A stretch of DNA of 64,000 bases from QHXN01 sp963785125. Its GTDB lineage: Bacteria > Acidobacteriota > Blastocatellia > Pyrinomonadales > Pyrinomonadaceae. The first letter of the stretch is position 1, and each line of letters opens with the position of its first letter. Location of the stretch: the NCBI GenBank assembly GCA_963785125.1, contig CAWATU010000007.1, positions 1,178,001-1,242,000 on the forward strand, in the 5' to 3' direction. Both the position numbers and the translations under genes were made by a program. The notes below the pieces were generated by a model, which was given only the letters and a program-made list of their open reading frames with translations, made no database searches and was not told where the DNA came from. Shown piece after piece: positions 50,296 through 61,400 of the stretch.

Positions 50296-53200
50296 TTAGC
50301 CCACCAGCGCCAGAAGCTTCTCCGGCGAGACGCGCGCCGTCTCCTTCATCTTGAAGGCGAGCCCCGTCGGCGTGCGGTCGATGGAGACGACGCCGGTCTC
50401 CTCGGCCGTGCGCCTGAGCCGCGCGTAGCCGAACAGGCGCTCGACCGACTCGGGCGGTCGGCCGTAGCGGTCTTCGGTCTCGCGCCGAATGATCTCCAGC
50501 GCCTCGTCGTCGCGCGCCGACGCGATGCGCTTGTACGTCCGCAGCCGCTGCCCCATGTCGTAGACGTAGTCGTCGGGGATGGAAACGTCCACGCCGAGGT
50601 TGATCGAGACCGAAGTCTCTTCCTCGGCCTGCTCGCCGCGCAGCTCCGCGACCGTCCGCTCAAGCATCTGCGTGTAAAGATCGAAACCGAGCGCGTCCAT
50701 GTGCCCCGACTGCTGGCCGCCGAGCAGGTTCCCCGCCCCGCGCAGCTCCAAATCCAGCGCCGCTACGCGGAAGCCCGCGCCCAAATCCGAGAACTCGCGG
50801 ATGGCCGCGAGCCGGCGGCGCGAGATGGCGGTCAGCTCCGCCTCCGAAGGTATCAAAAGGTATGCGTATGCGCGGCGGTTCGAGCGCCCGACGCGTCCCC
50901 TCAGCTGATAAAGCTGAGAAAGGCCGTAGTTGTCGGCCCGGTTTATGATGATTGTGTTGGCGCGCGGGATGTCTATGCCGTTCTCGATAATCGTGGTGGC
51001 GACGAGCACGATCGCCCTTGTAAAGTCGACGAAATCGAGCATCACCTGCTCCATCTCTTTCTCGTTCATCTGCCCGTGCGCCACGGTGACGCGCGCCTGC
51101 GGCACGAGCCGTTTGACTGAGCGCCGCTATCGTCTCAATCGTCTCGACGCGGTTGTGGATGAAGAAGACCTGCCCGCCGCGCCCGAGCTCAACTCGATCG
51201 CGGATTTAATGACCGACTCGGAGAACTGCACGACCTGCGTCTGGATGGCGAGGCGGTCGCGCGGCGGCGTCTCGATGACCGACATGTCGCGCAGACCCAT
51301 CAGAGATCATGTTGAGCGTGCGCGGGATGGGCGTCGCCGAGAGCGTGAGCACGTCCACGCGCTTCTTCAACTGCTTGAGACTCTCTTTATGAGCGACGCC
51401 GAAGCGCTGCTCCTCGTCCACGACGACGAGGCCGAGGTCGCGGAACGCGATGTCTTTCGAGAGCAGGCGATGCGTGCCGATGATGATGTCGATGTCGCCC
51501 GACTCGACCCGCTTGACGATCTCCTTCTGCTCCTTGTCGAGCGGAAGCGCGAGATGAATTCGATCGTGACGGGGAAGGCGGCGAAGCGCGAGCGGAAAGT
51601 CTCGAAGTGCTGGTAGGCGAGCACCGTGGTCGGCGCGAGCACGGCCGACCTGCTTCGAGTCCATGACGGACTTGAAAGCCGCGCGCATGGCGACCTCGGT
51701 CTTGCCGTAGCCCACGTCGCCGCAGAGCAGCCTGTCCATCGGCGTCGATGGCCTCCATGTCCTTCTTCACGTCCTCGATGGCCGTCTCCTGGTCGGCCGT
51801 CGGGACATACTCGAAGGCGTCCTCGAACTCGCGCTGCCAAGGGCTGTCGCCGGAGAAGGCGTAACCCGTGACCAGCTTCCGTTCGGCGTAGAGCTTCAAA
51901 AGTTCGTCGGCCATGTCGCGCATCGCGCGCTTGGCCTTCGCCTTCGTCTTCTGCCAGCCGAGTCCGCCCGAGCCGGTCGAGCGTCGGCTCGTGCCCCTCT
52001 GCGCTCGAATACCTTTGAACCAGGTCCAGCCGCTCGACCGGCGCGTAGAGCTTCGCGTCGTCGGCGTAGAAGAGCAGCATGAACTCGCCCTTACGGCCGC
52101 CGAGTTCGAGCGTCTGCAAGCCACCGAAGCGCGCGATGCCGTGGTCGATGTGGACGACGTAGTCGTTGACCTTCAGGTCGCGGAAGTCGGAGAGGAACGC
52201 GGCGGTCTTCGACTTCTTCCGTTTGGCCGAGCCGGTGGTGGCGCCGCCCATCCCCGGCGCGCGCTGCTCTGCCCCTGGCCGCTCGCCTCGTCGAAGAGGT
52301 CGGTCTCGACGTGGACACCAGCCCCGCGCCCGGCAGCTCGAACCCGCCGGAGAGTCTGCCCGACGGTGACGATGGCGCGCGTAGTCTTCGACGTTCGCCC
52401 CGCCCTCGCCCGCGAGCGCGACGCGCGCCTCGACGTTGTAGTCCGAGAGCATCTCGCCCACACGCTCGGCGACGCCCGCCCGAGGGCATGGCGAAGAGCG
52501 TCAGCGTTCGCGTCTTCGGCGCGCGCGCGGCGCACGTCCGTGGCGAGGTCGGGGATGCGTCCGTGGTAACGCTTCGCGGGGAGCGAGCGCCACTCGACCT
52601 CGGGCGCCTGCTCGACCGCGGGGAAGAGGAAGAGCGGCGGCGCGGTCTTGCGCGCCCGCCCGATCTGCGCGGCGGGCTGTTCGGACTCGCCGACGAAGCG
52701 CTCGTCGGTCGGCGCGGCGGCGCGGCCCAGCGCGCGGAACTCGACGCGCGCCGACGCCGCCCAAGCCCGCGCGCAACTCTTCGGGCGTCAGGTAAAGCTC
52801 CTCGGGCTTCGAGGCCGATCTCGCCCGCCGCGTCGTTCTCGGCATAGCGCGTGGCGACGGTCTCAAGACTGTTGCCGAGGTGCTGCTCGACGCCCGCCGG
52901 CTCGTCCACGACGAGCACCGTGTCACGCAGGTAGTCGAACGTCGTGGCGTCGGATTTGACGACGAGCGAGATGAGCCACTCCCAGCCCGGGAACGTCTCG
53001 CCCTCGTCGGCGTGGACCGTGCGGTCTTTGAGCGCGCGCGTGTGCGCCTCGTCGTCCCAGCGGTCGCGCGCGAACTCGGCCCACAGTCGGAAGTCATCGC
53101 GGCCGACGGCAATCTCGCGCATCGGCACGATCTCGGTTGACTGTAGCTGCTCGACGGAGAGCTGCGTCTCCGGGTTGAATCGGCGTATCGAATCGACCGT

Positions 53201-53862
53201 GTCGCCGAAGAACTCGACGCGCACGGGCGAAGGGCTCGCCCGGCGACCAGACGTCGAGGATGCCGCCGCGCATCGAGAACTCGCCGACCGCGCCCACCGG
53301 GTCTTCGCGCACGTAGCCCGAAGCGAGCAGCACCTCGACCAAATCTTCCGGCGGGTAGTCGCTCGTCCCTCTTCAAGGACGCGCCCGCCTCCAAGGAGCC
53401 GCGCGGGCGTGAACCGTCCTGCGCGCCAGCGCGCCGCGAAGACAGCAGCACGAAAGCCTCCGCGGCCGCGCGCGAGATTCCAGAGCGACAGCGCGCGCCG
53501 CTCCAGACGTCTCCGCGTGCGGCGAAGCGCCCGCGTACGGGTCGCCTTCCGACGCGGGCAGCGTCAGAACGGCCTCGCAGTCGGCCGCGCCCGACGCGCG
53601 AGCGCCCGCACCAGAAGGAGAGGTCGCGCTCCCAAGCCTCCATGTCGCGGTTCGGCCGCGACAACGACGGCGAAGCGCCGCCCGGTCTCGCGCTGCAAAG
53701 CGGCGAGCGCCAGCGCGCGCGCCGGTGCGGACGTGAGCCCCGCCACCGATACGACGCGCGCGCCCGAAGCGACCTCCGCCGCCAGCCCGCGAAACTCCGC
53801 GCCCTCGACGACGCGCCGCAGCACGCCGCGCAAGACGGGGATGGTTCGACCGAACTACTCAT
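50296..53862 (-). CDS. mfd: Transcription-repair coupling factor Mfd (many frameshifts)
   Basis: About 1190 codons from ATG 53862. Present in order: UvrB-homology module near 53600-52100, RNA polymerase-interacting CarD-like domain (LKVNDYVVHIDHGIARFGGLQTLELGGRKGEFMLLFYADDAKLYAPVERLDLVQRYS), helicase motifs MDRLLCGDVGYGKTEVAMRAAF (Walker A), IDIIIGTHRLLSKDI and VVDEEQRFGVAHKE (DEEQ box), LTLSATPIPRTLNMI, ATTIIENGIDIPRANTIIINRAD and QLYQLRGRVGRS. It releases stalled RNA polymerase at lesions. At least eight frame changes. The end may extend to about 50180. Confidence 0.92.
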
Positions 53863-53869
53863 AAATATT

Positions 53870-53998
53870 CGTGAACCGTGAACCGTGACAAGAGCGTGAA
53901 CCGTGAACCGTGAACCGTGACGAGATAAAACCTGCTTTCCTCTTGTCACGGTTTACGGTTTACGTTCACGGTTTACGGTTTACGGTTCACGGCCTTTC
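53870..53998. repeat. Heptamer hairpin, GTGAACC / TTTACGG family
   Basis: The left side repeats GTGAACC about five times, interrupted by CAAGAGC; the right side repeats TTTACGG and TTCACGG. The two sides are complementary overall. Located upstream of mfd, touching the rfaE2 end. Confidence 0.88.
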
Positions 53999-54461
53999 AC
54001 TCTTTCAATGATGCCGGTGGTGGAAGCGCCTTCGACGAAGGGGAGGGCGAGGACGCGGCCGCCGGCCGCCTCGACCTCCTCGCGGCCGTGTATCTCTGAG
54101 GGCGCGTAGTCGCCGCCCTTGACCAGCACGTCGGGCAGGAGTTCCGAGATGAGCTTGCGCGGCGAGTCTTCGTCGAAGACCGTCACGAAGTCCACCGCAG
54201 GAGAGCGCCGCGAGCATCTCGCGCGCTCCGCTTCGTTCAGACGGGGCGGCCGTCGCCTTTGAGCGCGCGCACCGAGCGGTCGCTGTTGACGGCGACGAGC
54301 AGCGCGTCCCCGAGGCGGCGCGCTGCCGCGAGGTAGCGGACGTGCCCGACGTGCAGGATGTCGAAGCAGCCGTTCGTGAAGACGAGCGTGCGCCCGGCCG
54401 CGCGCAGTTCGGCGCGGACGCGCAGCAGCTCATCCCTGTCGAGAATCACTTTGCCGCCCAT
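53980..54461 (-). CDS. rfaE2: D-glycero-beta-D-manno-heptose 1-phosphate adenylyltransferase (RfaE2/HldE C-terminal type) (frameshifted)
   Basis: About 160 codons from ATG 54461. GRTLVFTNGCFDILHVGHVRYLAAARRLGD includes the HxGH nucleotidyltransferase motif; VAVNSDRSVRALKGDGRPV follows; after a shift near 54190-54240, VDFVTVFDEDSPRKLISELLPDVLVKGGDYAPSEIHGRE closes the domain. Makes ADP-heptose for LPS core. Single-domain protein; the kinase half (HldE N) is not in the window. An LPS-bearing envelope is implied. Confidence 0.92.
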
Positions 54462-54465
54462 CGGT

Positions 54466-54553
54466 TTTAGTAAATAGTAAATGGTGAATGGTAAATAGAT
54501 AAATCTCGAGCTCCGGCGATTTACCATTTACCGTTTACCAATTACCATTCACG
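54466..54553. repeat. Heptamer repeat block, GTAAATG family
   Basis: Left: TAGTAAATAGTAAATGGTGAATGGTAAATAG; right: ATTTACCATTTACCGTTTACCAATTACCATTCAC. It separates the divergent rfaE2 and lysS. Confidence 0.82.
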
Positions 54554-54557
54554 AATC

Positions 54558-56529
54558 ATGACGACACGGCTTCCACGAGGAAATACGTCCCCGACAACGA
54601 CCAGACGCGCGCGCGCCAACAGCACCTTCCGGGAGATTCAGCGAACTCGTCGGCAACCCCTACCCCAACAAGTTCGCCCGCACCGCTCTGACCGAGAGCG
54701 CAGAGGGCGAAGACACCATCAGCTCCCTCGTCACGAGCATTCAGCAAGCACGAGCCCGAAGTTGCGAGACGGGCGCAGAAGACCGGCGCCCGAGCAATTG
54801 GAGACGGCGAACGTCGACACTCGGCGCGAGTAGGCAACGTGCAGCGTCTCGGGGCGGCTGGCGACGCCGCCGCGCGTGATGGGCAAGGCCGCGTTCGTCC
54901 ACCTCTCCGACGGCAAAGAGCGCCTGCAAATCTACGTGAAGAAGCAGGAGGCGAAGGCGATCAGCAACGACTCCCTGCAACCCGTCGAAGAGGCGGAGAG
55001 CGGCTGGAAGCTCTTCCAACTGCTCGACCACGGCGACTTTGTCGGCGTCGAAGGGAAGCTGTTCGTAACGAAGACGGGCGAGCTGTCCGTCCACGTCGAG
55101 ACGATTCAATTTCTCTCGAAGGCTCTGCTGCCGATGCCCGACAAGCTGCACGGCATCAACGACCCCGAGATACGCCAGCGCCAGCGTTACGCCGATCTGA
55201 TTGCTTCGAGTCTCAAGGTCAAGACCGACGAAGAGGACGGCGACTTCCCAACCGGAACTCTCGACGCGCGAAGTCTTCGAGCGCCGCTCGAAGCTCATCA
55301 CGGCGATGCGCCGCCATCTCGACGACCACGGCTACATCGAGGTCGAGACGCCCATGCTCTCGCCCATCGCCTCCGGCGCCGCCGCCAAGCCATTCACGAC
55401 GCACCACAACGCGCTCGACATTGATTTATATCTCCGCATCGCGCCCGAACTGTATCTCAAGCGCCTTCTCGTCGGCGGCTTCGAGCGGGTCTATGAATTC
55501 AATCGCAACTTCCGCAACGAAGGCATCTCCACCCGCCACAACCCCGAGTTCACCATGCTCGAATTCTACACGGCCTACAAGGACGTGAACTGGATGATGG
55601 ATTTCTGCGAGGAGATGCTACGAACTTCTATTGAAAAAGTAACAGGCAGACTGCAAGTTACAATCAGTGAAGAAGTAGTTGACTTGTCAGATTTTCAATT
55701 CAAAACTCTCGGGAGAACCATTGACTTCAGCAAGTTTGACCGCCTCTCAATGAAGGATGCCATAGTTAAATATTGGAACGACTCCTTCACAAAAATTCAC
55801 CGGCCTTTGCACCACAGACCTTCAAGTGTCGAGGTCATGACAAGAGGGGTATTTGATAGAAGTTGGCTGGATGATATCGAACAGCTTTATTACCTAGCGA
55901 CTATATGTGAAGCGCCACACTTAACGCCGTATTTCTTTCAAGGGGAGATTCCTGTGACTCCAGTTCAATTCGAGAATGGTGTCGAAACAGACAGGAGTCG
56001 GATTGCGGAGAACTTTACTCAGGTTTATAAGGAGGGGTTTGATGAACACTCTAAAGATTCTGAAGAAGTTAGGGCACAAAAACTGATTATCAAAATCTTT
56101 GAGACACGCGTCGAGACGCTTTTAACTCAACCAACTTTCATCATTGATTTTCCGAAGGTTGTCTCGCCGCTCTCGAAAGCCTCGCCCGACGACTCGGCAA
56201 TCGCGGAGCGGTTCGAGTTGTATGTGGCGGGGATGGAGGTGGCGAACGGGTTCTCGGAGTTGAACGACCCGGCGGAGCAGTTAGAGCGGTTCGAGGAGCA
56301 GGGGCGGCAGCGCGAGGGCGGCGACGAGGAGGCGATGCAGACCGACCTCGACTATGTCCGCGCGCTCTCCTACGGGATGCCGCCCGCCGCCGGCATCGGC
56401 ATCGGCATCGACCGCTTGACGATGCTCCTGACGAATCGCCGCTCCATCCGCGACGTGATACTCTTCCCACACATGCGGCCCCGGACGGCGCAGGCAGAAG
56501 ACTCGGACGAGCAGGCGGGCAACCCCTGA
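54558..56529 (+). CDS. lysS: Lysyl-tRNA synthetase (class II), with AT-rich insert and 5' frameshifts
   Basis: N-terminal OB-fold: RLATPPRVMGKAAFVHLSDGKERLQIYVKKQEA, DFVGVEGKLFVTKTGELSVHVE. Catalytic motifs: motif 1 DHGYIEVETPMLSPIASGAAAKPF, motif 2 FRNEGISTRHNPEFTMLEFY, QPTFIIDFPKVVSPL, NGFSELNDP and motif 3 IGIGIDRLTMLLTNRRSIRDVILFP. From FRNEG to GIGIDR there are about 296 residues, against about 214 in E. coli LysS, so some 80 residues are added, mainly after KYW. This insert and surrounding DNA (55615-56160) is clearly AT-rich but in frame. Frame changes occur near 54630, 54735, 54845 and 55255. Confidence 0.9.
55615..56160 (+). other. AT-rich island inside lysS
   Basis: By direct count the 60-nt rows starting at 55621, 55681 and 56041 have 22, 24 and 19 G+C; neighbouring rows of the gene are visibly near two-thirds GC. 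The reading frame is unbroken through the island, and codons use AAA, ATT, TTT, GAA instead of the GC-ending codons of the rest. Confidence 0.8.
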
Positions 56530-56583
56530 CGCGCCCCTTGCCTCAATAACTCAACGACGACCCAGTAACTTGATAAAGGAGCC

Positions 56584-56955
56584 ATGAAGATGTTTCGTAA
56601 AGTTTCCCTCGTTGCGGCCGTGGTCGCGATGGCCGCGGTGTTCGCCTACGCGCAGGGCGAGCAGAAGACCTTGAAGGTGACGGGCTACGTCATCGACAAC
56701 ATGTGCGCGGAGATGCACGGCACGGAGGAGGAGGCGGCGAAGCACCCCAACGGCTGCGGGCTGATGGAGAGCTGTCAGAAGAGCGGCTACGCCGTCATCG
56801 CGGGCGAGAAGACCTACAAGCTCGACGCGGAGGGCAACAAGCTCGCGGCCGCGGCCCTCAACGCCGCGAAGTCGAAGAAGGGCCTGAAGGTCGATGTCGA
56901 GGGCACCGTCGAAGGCGACATCCTCCACGTCGCGAAGCTCGCCGAGGCGAAGTAG
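56584..56955 (+). CDS. Small secreted Cys-containing protein
   Basis: 123 aa, intact. Signal peptide MKMFRKVSLVAAVVAMAAVFAYAQ. The mature part has KVTGYVIDNMCAEMHGTEEEAAKHPNGCGLMESCQKSGYAVIAGEKTYKLDAEGNKL, three Cys plus His residues, then a KVDVEGTVEGDILHVAKL strand block. Small proteins of this pattern occur in Acidobacteria (from memory). Metal binding is possible. It starts 54 nt after lysS. Confidence 0.8.
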   Translation: MKMFRKVSLVAAVVAMAAVFAYAQGEQKTLKVTGYVIDNMCAEMHGTEEEAAKHPNGCGLMESCQKSGYAVIAGEKTYKLDAEGNKLAAAALNAAKSKKGLKVDVEGTVEGDILHVAKLAEAK

Positions 56956-56960
56956 GGCGC

Positions 56961-57039
56961 TTAACCACCGCAGACAGGAGAGGCACAGCTTGAAGCGGGA
57001 TTCCGTTTGAGCTGTGCCTCTCCTGTCTGCGGTGGTTAA
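56961..57039. terminator. 30-bp perfect hairpin downstream of the small secreted protein
   Basis: Arms 56961-56990 and 57010-57039 are fully complementary; 19-nt loop. ACCACCGCAGACAGG arm related to the ACAGAGAC family. It starts a few nt after the stop, so it could serve as a terminator. Confidence 0.85.
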
Positions 57040-57070
57040 TTCTTCCCCGCAAATTTTTCTCGCGACCGCC

Positions 57071-57100
57071 TGTGGGAGTTTCCCGCGGGTTTACGCGTTT
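57071..57100 (+). repeat. Motif shared with 63801-63830
   Basis: TGTGGGAGTTT, 9 variable GC-rich bases, then TACGCGTTT. The same two blocks at the same spacing and orientation occur at 63801-63830. Both lie in gene-free DNA. Confidence 0.5.
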
Positions 57101-57326
57101 AGAGTTAAGAGGGAACGTGCGGCGGCGTGTTCGCGCTGGGCACTGCCGTCCGGCGCCCCTCCCGGCGGCCCTCGCAGAGCCGTCTGTCAGTTGCGGGTGC
57201 GGGCGCACGCGTCGAACGAACACGGGGAGATTCGTTCGCGCGCGGCGCGCCCGCTCCGCGCACAAATAGTCCTCTCGGATACCTTTGGCGGGACGAGCCT
57301 TCCCGCCCCTGAAACGGAGCGAGACG

Positions 57327-57368
57327 ATGACCGCCAGCTACTTTGGCCCGACCATCTTCGGCCTCTAA
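57327..57368 (+). CDS. Very short ORF (13 aa), doubtful
   Basis: ATG 57327 to TAA: MTASYFGPTIFGL. GGAGCGAG upstream is a fair ribosome site. Could be a leader peptide or chance. Confidence 0.2.
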   Translation: MTASYFGPTIFGL

Positions 57369-57381
57369 ATCACGCCGCGCG

Positions 57382-58071
57382 TCAGAGACGTTTGAGCGCC
57401 TTCGCGGCCAGCGCGGCGGCCTTCTTCAGCCGAGCCGGCTGCTCCTCTGGGCCGCTGATGCTCAGGCGCAGCACCGCATCGCCCTTCAGCACGGAGAGCG
57501 TGGAGGTGCGCTCGTCCCCCGTCAGGTAAGCCTCCTCGCCCAGCCCCGGCACACGTTGAGGGCGCGAGTCTTCACCCTCGTCGCCCTCCTCCTCTTCCTC
57601 TCCGTGGCCGCCCTCCCGCACCTGCCCGGCGGCGCGCTCGCGCTTCAGCATCTCCTCGCGCTCACGCTCGCGCTCCTCCTTCAGCTCACGCACGCGCTCG
57701 CGCGCCTCGACCGCCTCGGGGTGAAAGCGCCTGCGCCAGTACTCCTTCAAGGCGTCCGAGCCCTCGGCCGCGCGCACAACTTCGAGGTTGACCGACCGGA
57801 CGAAGGTCGGCAGGCGGTAGAAGCACTGCGACATCGAGAGCGGCCCCGCGGCGTGCTCGCTCCCCTGCGCGTCCGTGGGCGCCTCGCCCTGCACCTCCTT
57901 CAACTCCTCGGCCGAGATGAGCGCGCACGTCCTGCCCGGCGGCGGCAGTGTGGCGGCGGGCGTCGGCGCAGGCGTCGCGGGCGCCTTCGCGTTCTGCGCG
58001 CCGCCACGCGCCCCGCACGCGAGCGCGGCGACGAGCGAGCAGAGCAGCAGGATCAAAGTAAACAGGCGCAT
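57382..58071 (-). CDS. Putative lipoprotein or secreted protein, coiled-coil-rich
   Basis: 229 aa from ATG 58071 with GGAGG 8 nt upstream (TTG 58077 also possible). Signal MRLFTLILLLCSLVAALACG has a near-lipobox Cys. After a Pro/Ala linker, a small domain CALISAEELKEVQGEAPTD...SQCFYRLPTFVRSVNLEVV resembles DUF3558-like lipoproteins. The centre is a highly charged helix (REREEMLKRERAAG, GEEEEEGDEGED). Ends in a beta segment DAVLRLSIS. Role unknown. Confidence 0.75.
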   Translation of the reverse strand: MRLFTLILLLCSLVAALACGARGGAQNAKAPATPAPTPAATLPPPGRTCALISAEELKEVQGEAPTDAQGSEHAAGPLSMSQCFYRLPTFVRSVNLEVVRAAEGSDALKEYWRRRFHPEAVEARERVRELKEEREREREEMLKRERAAGQVREGGHGEEEEEGDEGEDSRPQRVPGLGEEAYLTGDERTSTLSVLKGDAVLRLSISGPEEQPARLKKAAALAAKALKRL

Positions 58072-58172
58072 CGGCAATCCTCCGTAAGAAGCAGGCAGTC
58101 GGCAGCAGGCAGTGAGCCCCGGGGGCTCCGGAAATTAGCCAAAGGTGAGATGAAGGTCGTGCTTCCTTCATT

Positions 58173-58253
58173 GCAAGCCGTGCATACGTCATTGCAGGGC
58201 GTGCATACGTCGTTGCAGGCCGTGCATACGTCGTTGCAGGCGCTGCAATGACG
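58173..58253 (+). repeat. 21-bp tandem repeat, three full units plus partial
   Basis: Units 58173-58193, 58194-58214, 58215-58235 and a partial from 58236. Consensus core CGTGCATACGTCGTT. Copies differ at three or fewer bases. Confidence 0.85.
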
Positions 58254-58257
58254 GAGC

Positions 58258-58340
58258 AGCGCGTGCTTCCCTTCCTGCAACGCGTGTTGCGACGCAGCGG
58301 CGCGTGCTTCCTTCGTTGCAGCGCGTGTTGCGACGCAGCA
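58258..58340 (+). repeat. Second tandem pair, about 40-bp unit
   Basis: GCGTGCTTCC...GCGTGTTGCGACGCAGC occurs twice in succession with small differences. Confidence 0.65.
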
Positions 58341-58408
58341 GGCTCACGCCGTCAACCGGCGGCGTCCACATCGTGCGCTTCATTTATCCCCGGCTGGCTG
58401 CCTGGCGC

Positions 58409-61400
58409 CTACTGTTCCGGCATGCGCTCAAGCTCGCGCGTCATGCCCAGTTGGGTGAATATCTGGCGCGATTCGCGCCACATCTCAGCGCCGCGTGCGT
58501 GGTCGCCGGACGTGAGTTCGTGGCGCGCCCAGTCGCGGAGCGTGCGCGCGCGCTCGGCGGCGGCGCCCATGTCCGTGTAGACGCGCAGGCTCTCTGCGAA
58601 GCATTCGGCCGCGGTGCGCGGTCGGCCTTCGATGAGAGTCGTGGTGTCCGAACGCGAGGCGACGAGGCCGAGCGTCCGCCATGCGTTGGCGATGTAGTCC
58701 TGATTCTCCGTCTTCTGCCCCAGCTCCAACGCTGTCAAAGCAGTCGTCAGAGCCTCCTCATTCTTCCCCTGACCCCAGAAGCTCTCGGCGAGGTAGCAGT
58801 AGATCATCGAGAGCGCGAAGTGTCCGGCCGGGCCCGCGAGCGCGACGGCCTGCCGCAGGTTCGACTCGGCGGCTGCGTACTCTTCGAGCCCGATCTGCGC
58901 GCCCGCGAGGTTGCCGAGCGTCGGCAGCTCCCACGTCCGCTCGCCGATCTCGCGGAAGATTTCGAGCGCCTCAGTGTAGCGCCGCACGGCCTCTCGGTAG
59001 TCCGCGCCGAGGTGCGCGATGACGCCGAGGTTGTTGAGCATGAAACCGAAGTTGCGCCGGTCGCCCAGCTCCTTCAGGAGCGCGAGCGACTGCTCGAAAC
59101 AGTCATGCGCTTCGTCGAAGCGGCCCGAGACCTCGTGCGCCACGCCCAGAAGCTTCAGCCCGTTCGCACGCGCCGCGCGCGACCCTTCGGTCATCTCTTC
59201 GCTCAGCGCCAACACCTGCGCGCCGAGCCGCCCGACCGCCGCCGCGTCGCCCAGACGGTGCGAGGCGAGCCCCTGCCGGTTGAGCGCGAGCGCAAGCTCG
59301 GCGCGCGCGCCCGCCGCCGTCTTCGCACGCCGCGCGAGGGATTCGGCGCGGCGCGCGCTCTCAAGCGCCGCACGGTTGTCGCCCTGATACTCCTGCACCG
59401 CGGTCAGCCCGTTCCACGCGCGCGCCTGCGCCACGTCGTCGGCCGCCGCTTCGGCCGCCGCGAGCATCTGCGTGTAAGCCTCGGCCGCCTCGCCGTAACG
59501 CGCCTGCATCGTCAAGACTTCGCCGAGCCCCGCGTACCAAGAGACCGATTGAGGACGCAACGCTCCTGTCTCTTCGCCCGCGCGCTCGGCCTCCGAAAGA
59601 TTTTCGAGCGCCTTGCGGTAGAAACCTATGGCTACGTCGGGCGCGTAGGTGGCGCGCGCCTGCTGACCGGCGTGGCCGTACCATTCGGCGGCGCGCGCCA
59701 CCTCACGCGCAAGCTCAAGGTGCTCTGCGATGACGGCCGCATACTCCTCGACGCGCCCGCCGCCCTCTTCGATGAGCCACGCCGCGGCCTCGCCGTGCAG
59801 GCGCCGCCGCTCGCGCTTGAGGACACCCTCGTAGACGACGCTGCGGAGCAGCGCGTGCTTGAAGATGTACTCGCGCGCGCCCGCGAACGGAGAGACCTCG
59901 CGGCGGAAGATGAGTTCTTTACGCCGCAGCGTCTCTAGCGCCGCGGCTGTGTCTCCCTCGAACCCTGCCCGCTTGCGCCGCGGCCGTGCGCGAGAACTGT
60001 TCGAGCGCGCCGTCCCAGAACTCGCGGCCGATGACGGAGGCGCGCTGCAAGACGGCCTTCTCCCACGGCGTCAGGCGGTCGAGTCGCGCCTGCAAGACTC
60101 CCGTGAGCGTCGGCGGCACGCGCACCTCGACCAGACGGCTCGCGTCCACGTGCCAGCACTCGGCCGCCGGGATGATGACGCGCTGGTCGATGAGCATCTT
60201 AATCAGCTCCTCGACGTAGAAAGGGTTCCCCTCGGCCGCGCCGACGACCAGCTCGCGCAGGGCGTGCGGGATGGCCTGCGCATGGCGCAGAATCTCTTCG
60301 ACGAGCTGCCGGCTCTCGCGCTTCGTGAGCGGCTGCAACGTCAGACGCGCGTGCGCCTGTTGCCCTTCGCCCCACGCGGGCCGCCGTTCGAGCAGCTCGG
60401 GCCGTGCGAAGCAGAGGACGAGCAGCGGCGCCTGTGCGCACTCGCGCGCGAGCTGGTCTACGAAGTCGAGCGAGCCGTCGTCGGCCCAGTGCAGGTCGTC
60501 GAGGAAGAGCAGGACGGGCGCGGCGCGCGCCACGCGTCGGAAGAACTCGGCGGCGTAGTGAAAAGCCCGGCCGCGCACCTGCTTCGCGTCGTTGAATGAT
60601 GCCGGCGAGGTGCGGGCTCGAAGAGAAGTCGAGGCCCGCGAGGTGTCCGACAAAGTGCGCGCGCATCAGCGCTTCCGCGTCGTCGCCGCTGAACACGTCG
60701 AGCATCCCGCGCTCGAACTTCTCGCGCGCGGCCGCGGCCGGGTCGCTGTCGTTGATGCCGAAGCGCAAGGTGAACACGTCGCGCACGAGCGCGAACGGCA
60801 GTCCCGCGTTCGCTGACTCGCGCGGCCGTTGAAGACCTGCAAGCGGCTCGCCCAACAGCTCGACCTCGCTGCTGAACTCGTAAAGCAAACGCGACTTGCC
60901 GAGACCCGCCTCGCCGACGACCGTCAGCGCCTCAAGCTCCCGGTCTTCTATGACGGTCTGCAAGCGCGTCCCTCATCCGCGCAAGTTCGGCCTGACGTCC
61001 GACCATGCGCGTCTCGACGCCTTCAACGCCACGCGTCTGCAGACGGAAGGCGCGCGGCTTCTCGCGCTCGACGAGGTACGTGCGGACGGGCTCGCCGCCG
61101 CCGCGCACGTTCGGCAACTCCGTCTCGCGCACGTCGAAGAGGCCGCGCACCTGCCGGTACGTGTCGTGTGAGATGAGCACGCCGCCCAGCGGCGCCGCCT
61201 GACATAAGACGGTTCGAGACATTGACGGCCGCGCCCGTCGCCGTCAGCCGCGCTCGACGCCCGCGCCCGAAGCGCTCAGCAGCACCGCGCCCGTGTTGAC
61301 GCCGACGCGCACAAGGGGCGTCGGCTCCGACCCCTTCGCCGAACAGCCCGCGCAGGTTCGACAGCGACGAACTCGGCCAAGTCCCTCTGCATCCGGAGCG

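Larger units (their letters stand above)
57040..57381. other. Gene-poor interval
   Basis: About 340 bp holding the shared motif at 57071-57100 and a 13-codon ORF at 57327. No other coding pattern seen. Confidence 0.5.
58072..58408. other. Gene-free interval rich in repeats
   Basis: Contains a CAGGCAG heptamer remnant (58087-58112), the 21-bp tandem array at 58173-58253 and a second repeat pair at 58258-58340. No gene seen. Confidence 0.6.

Noticed and set aside
50296..53862. mfd as a pseudogene
   Set aside because: All motifs are present in order with shifts in frame only; the same type of break affects essential genes, so sequence error is more likely.
58173..58253. CRISPR array
   Set aside because: 21-bp units are contiguous with no unique spacers; no cas genes.
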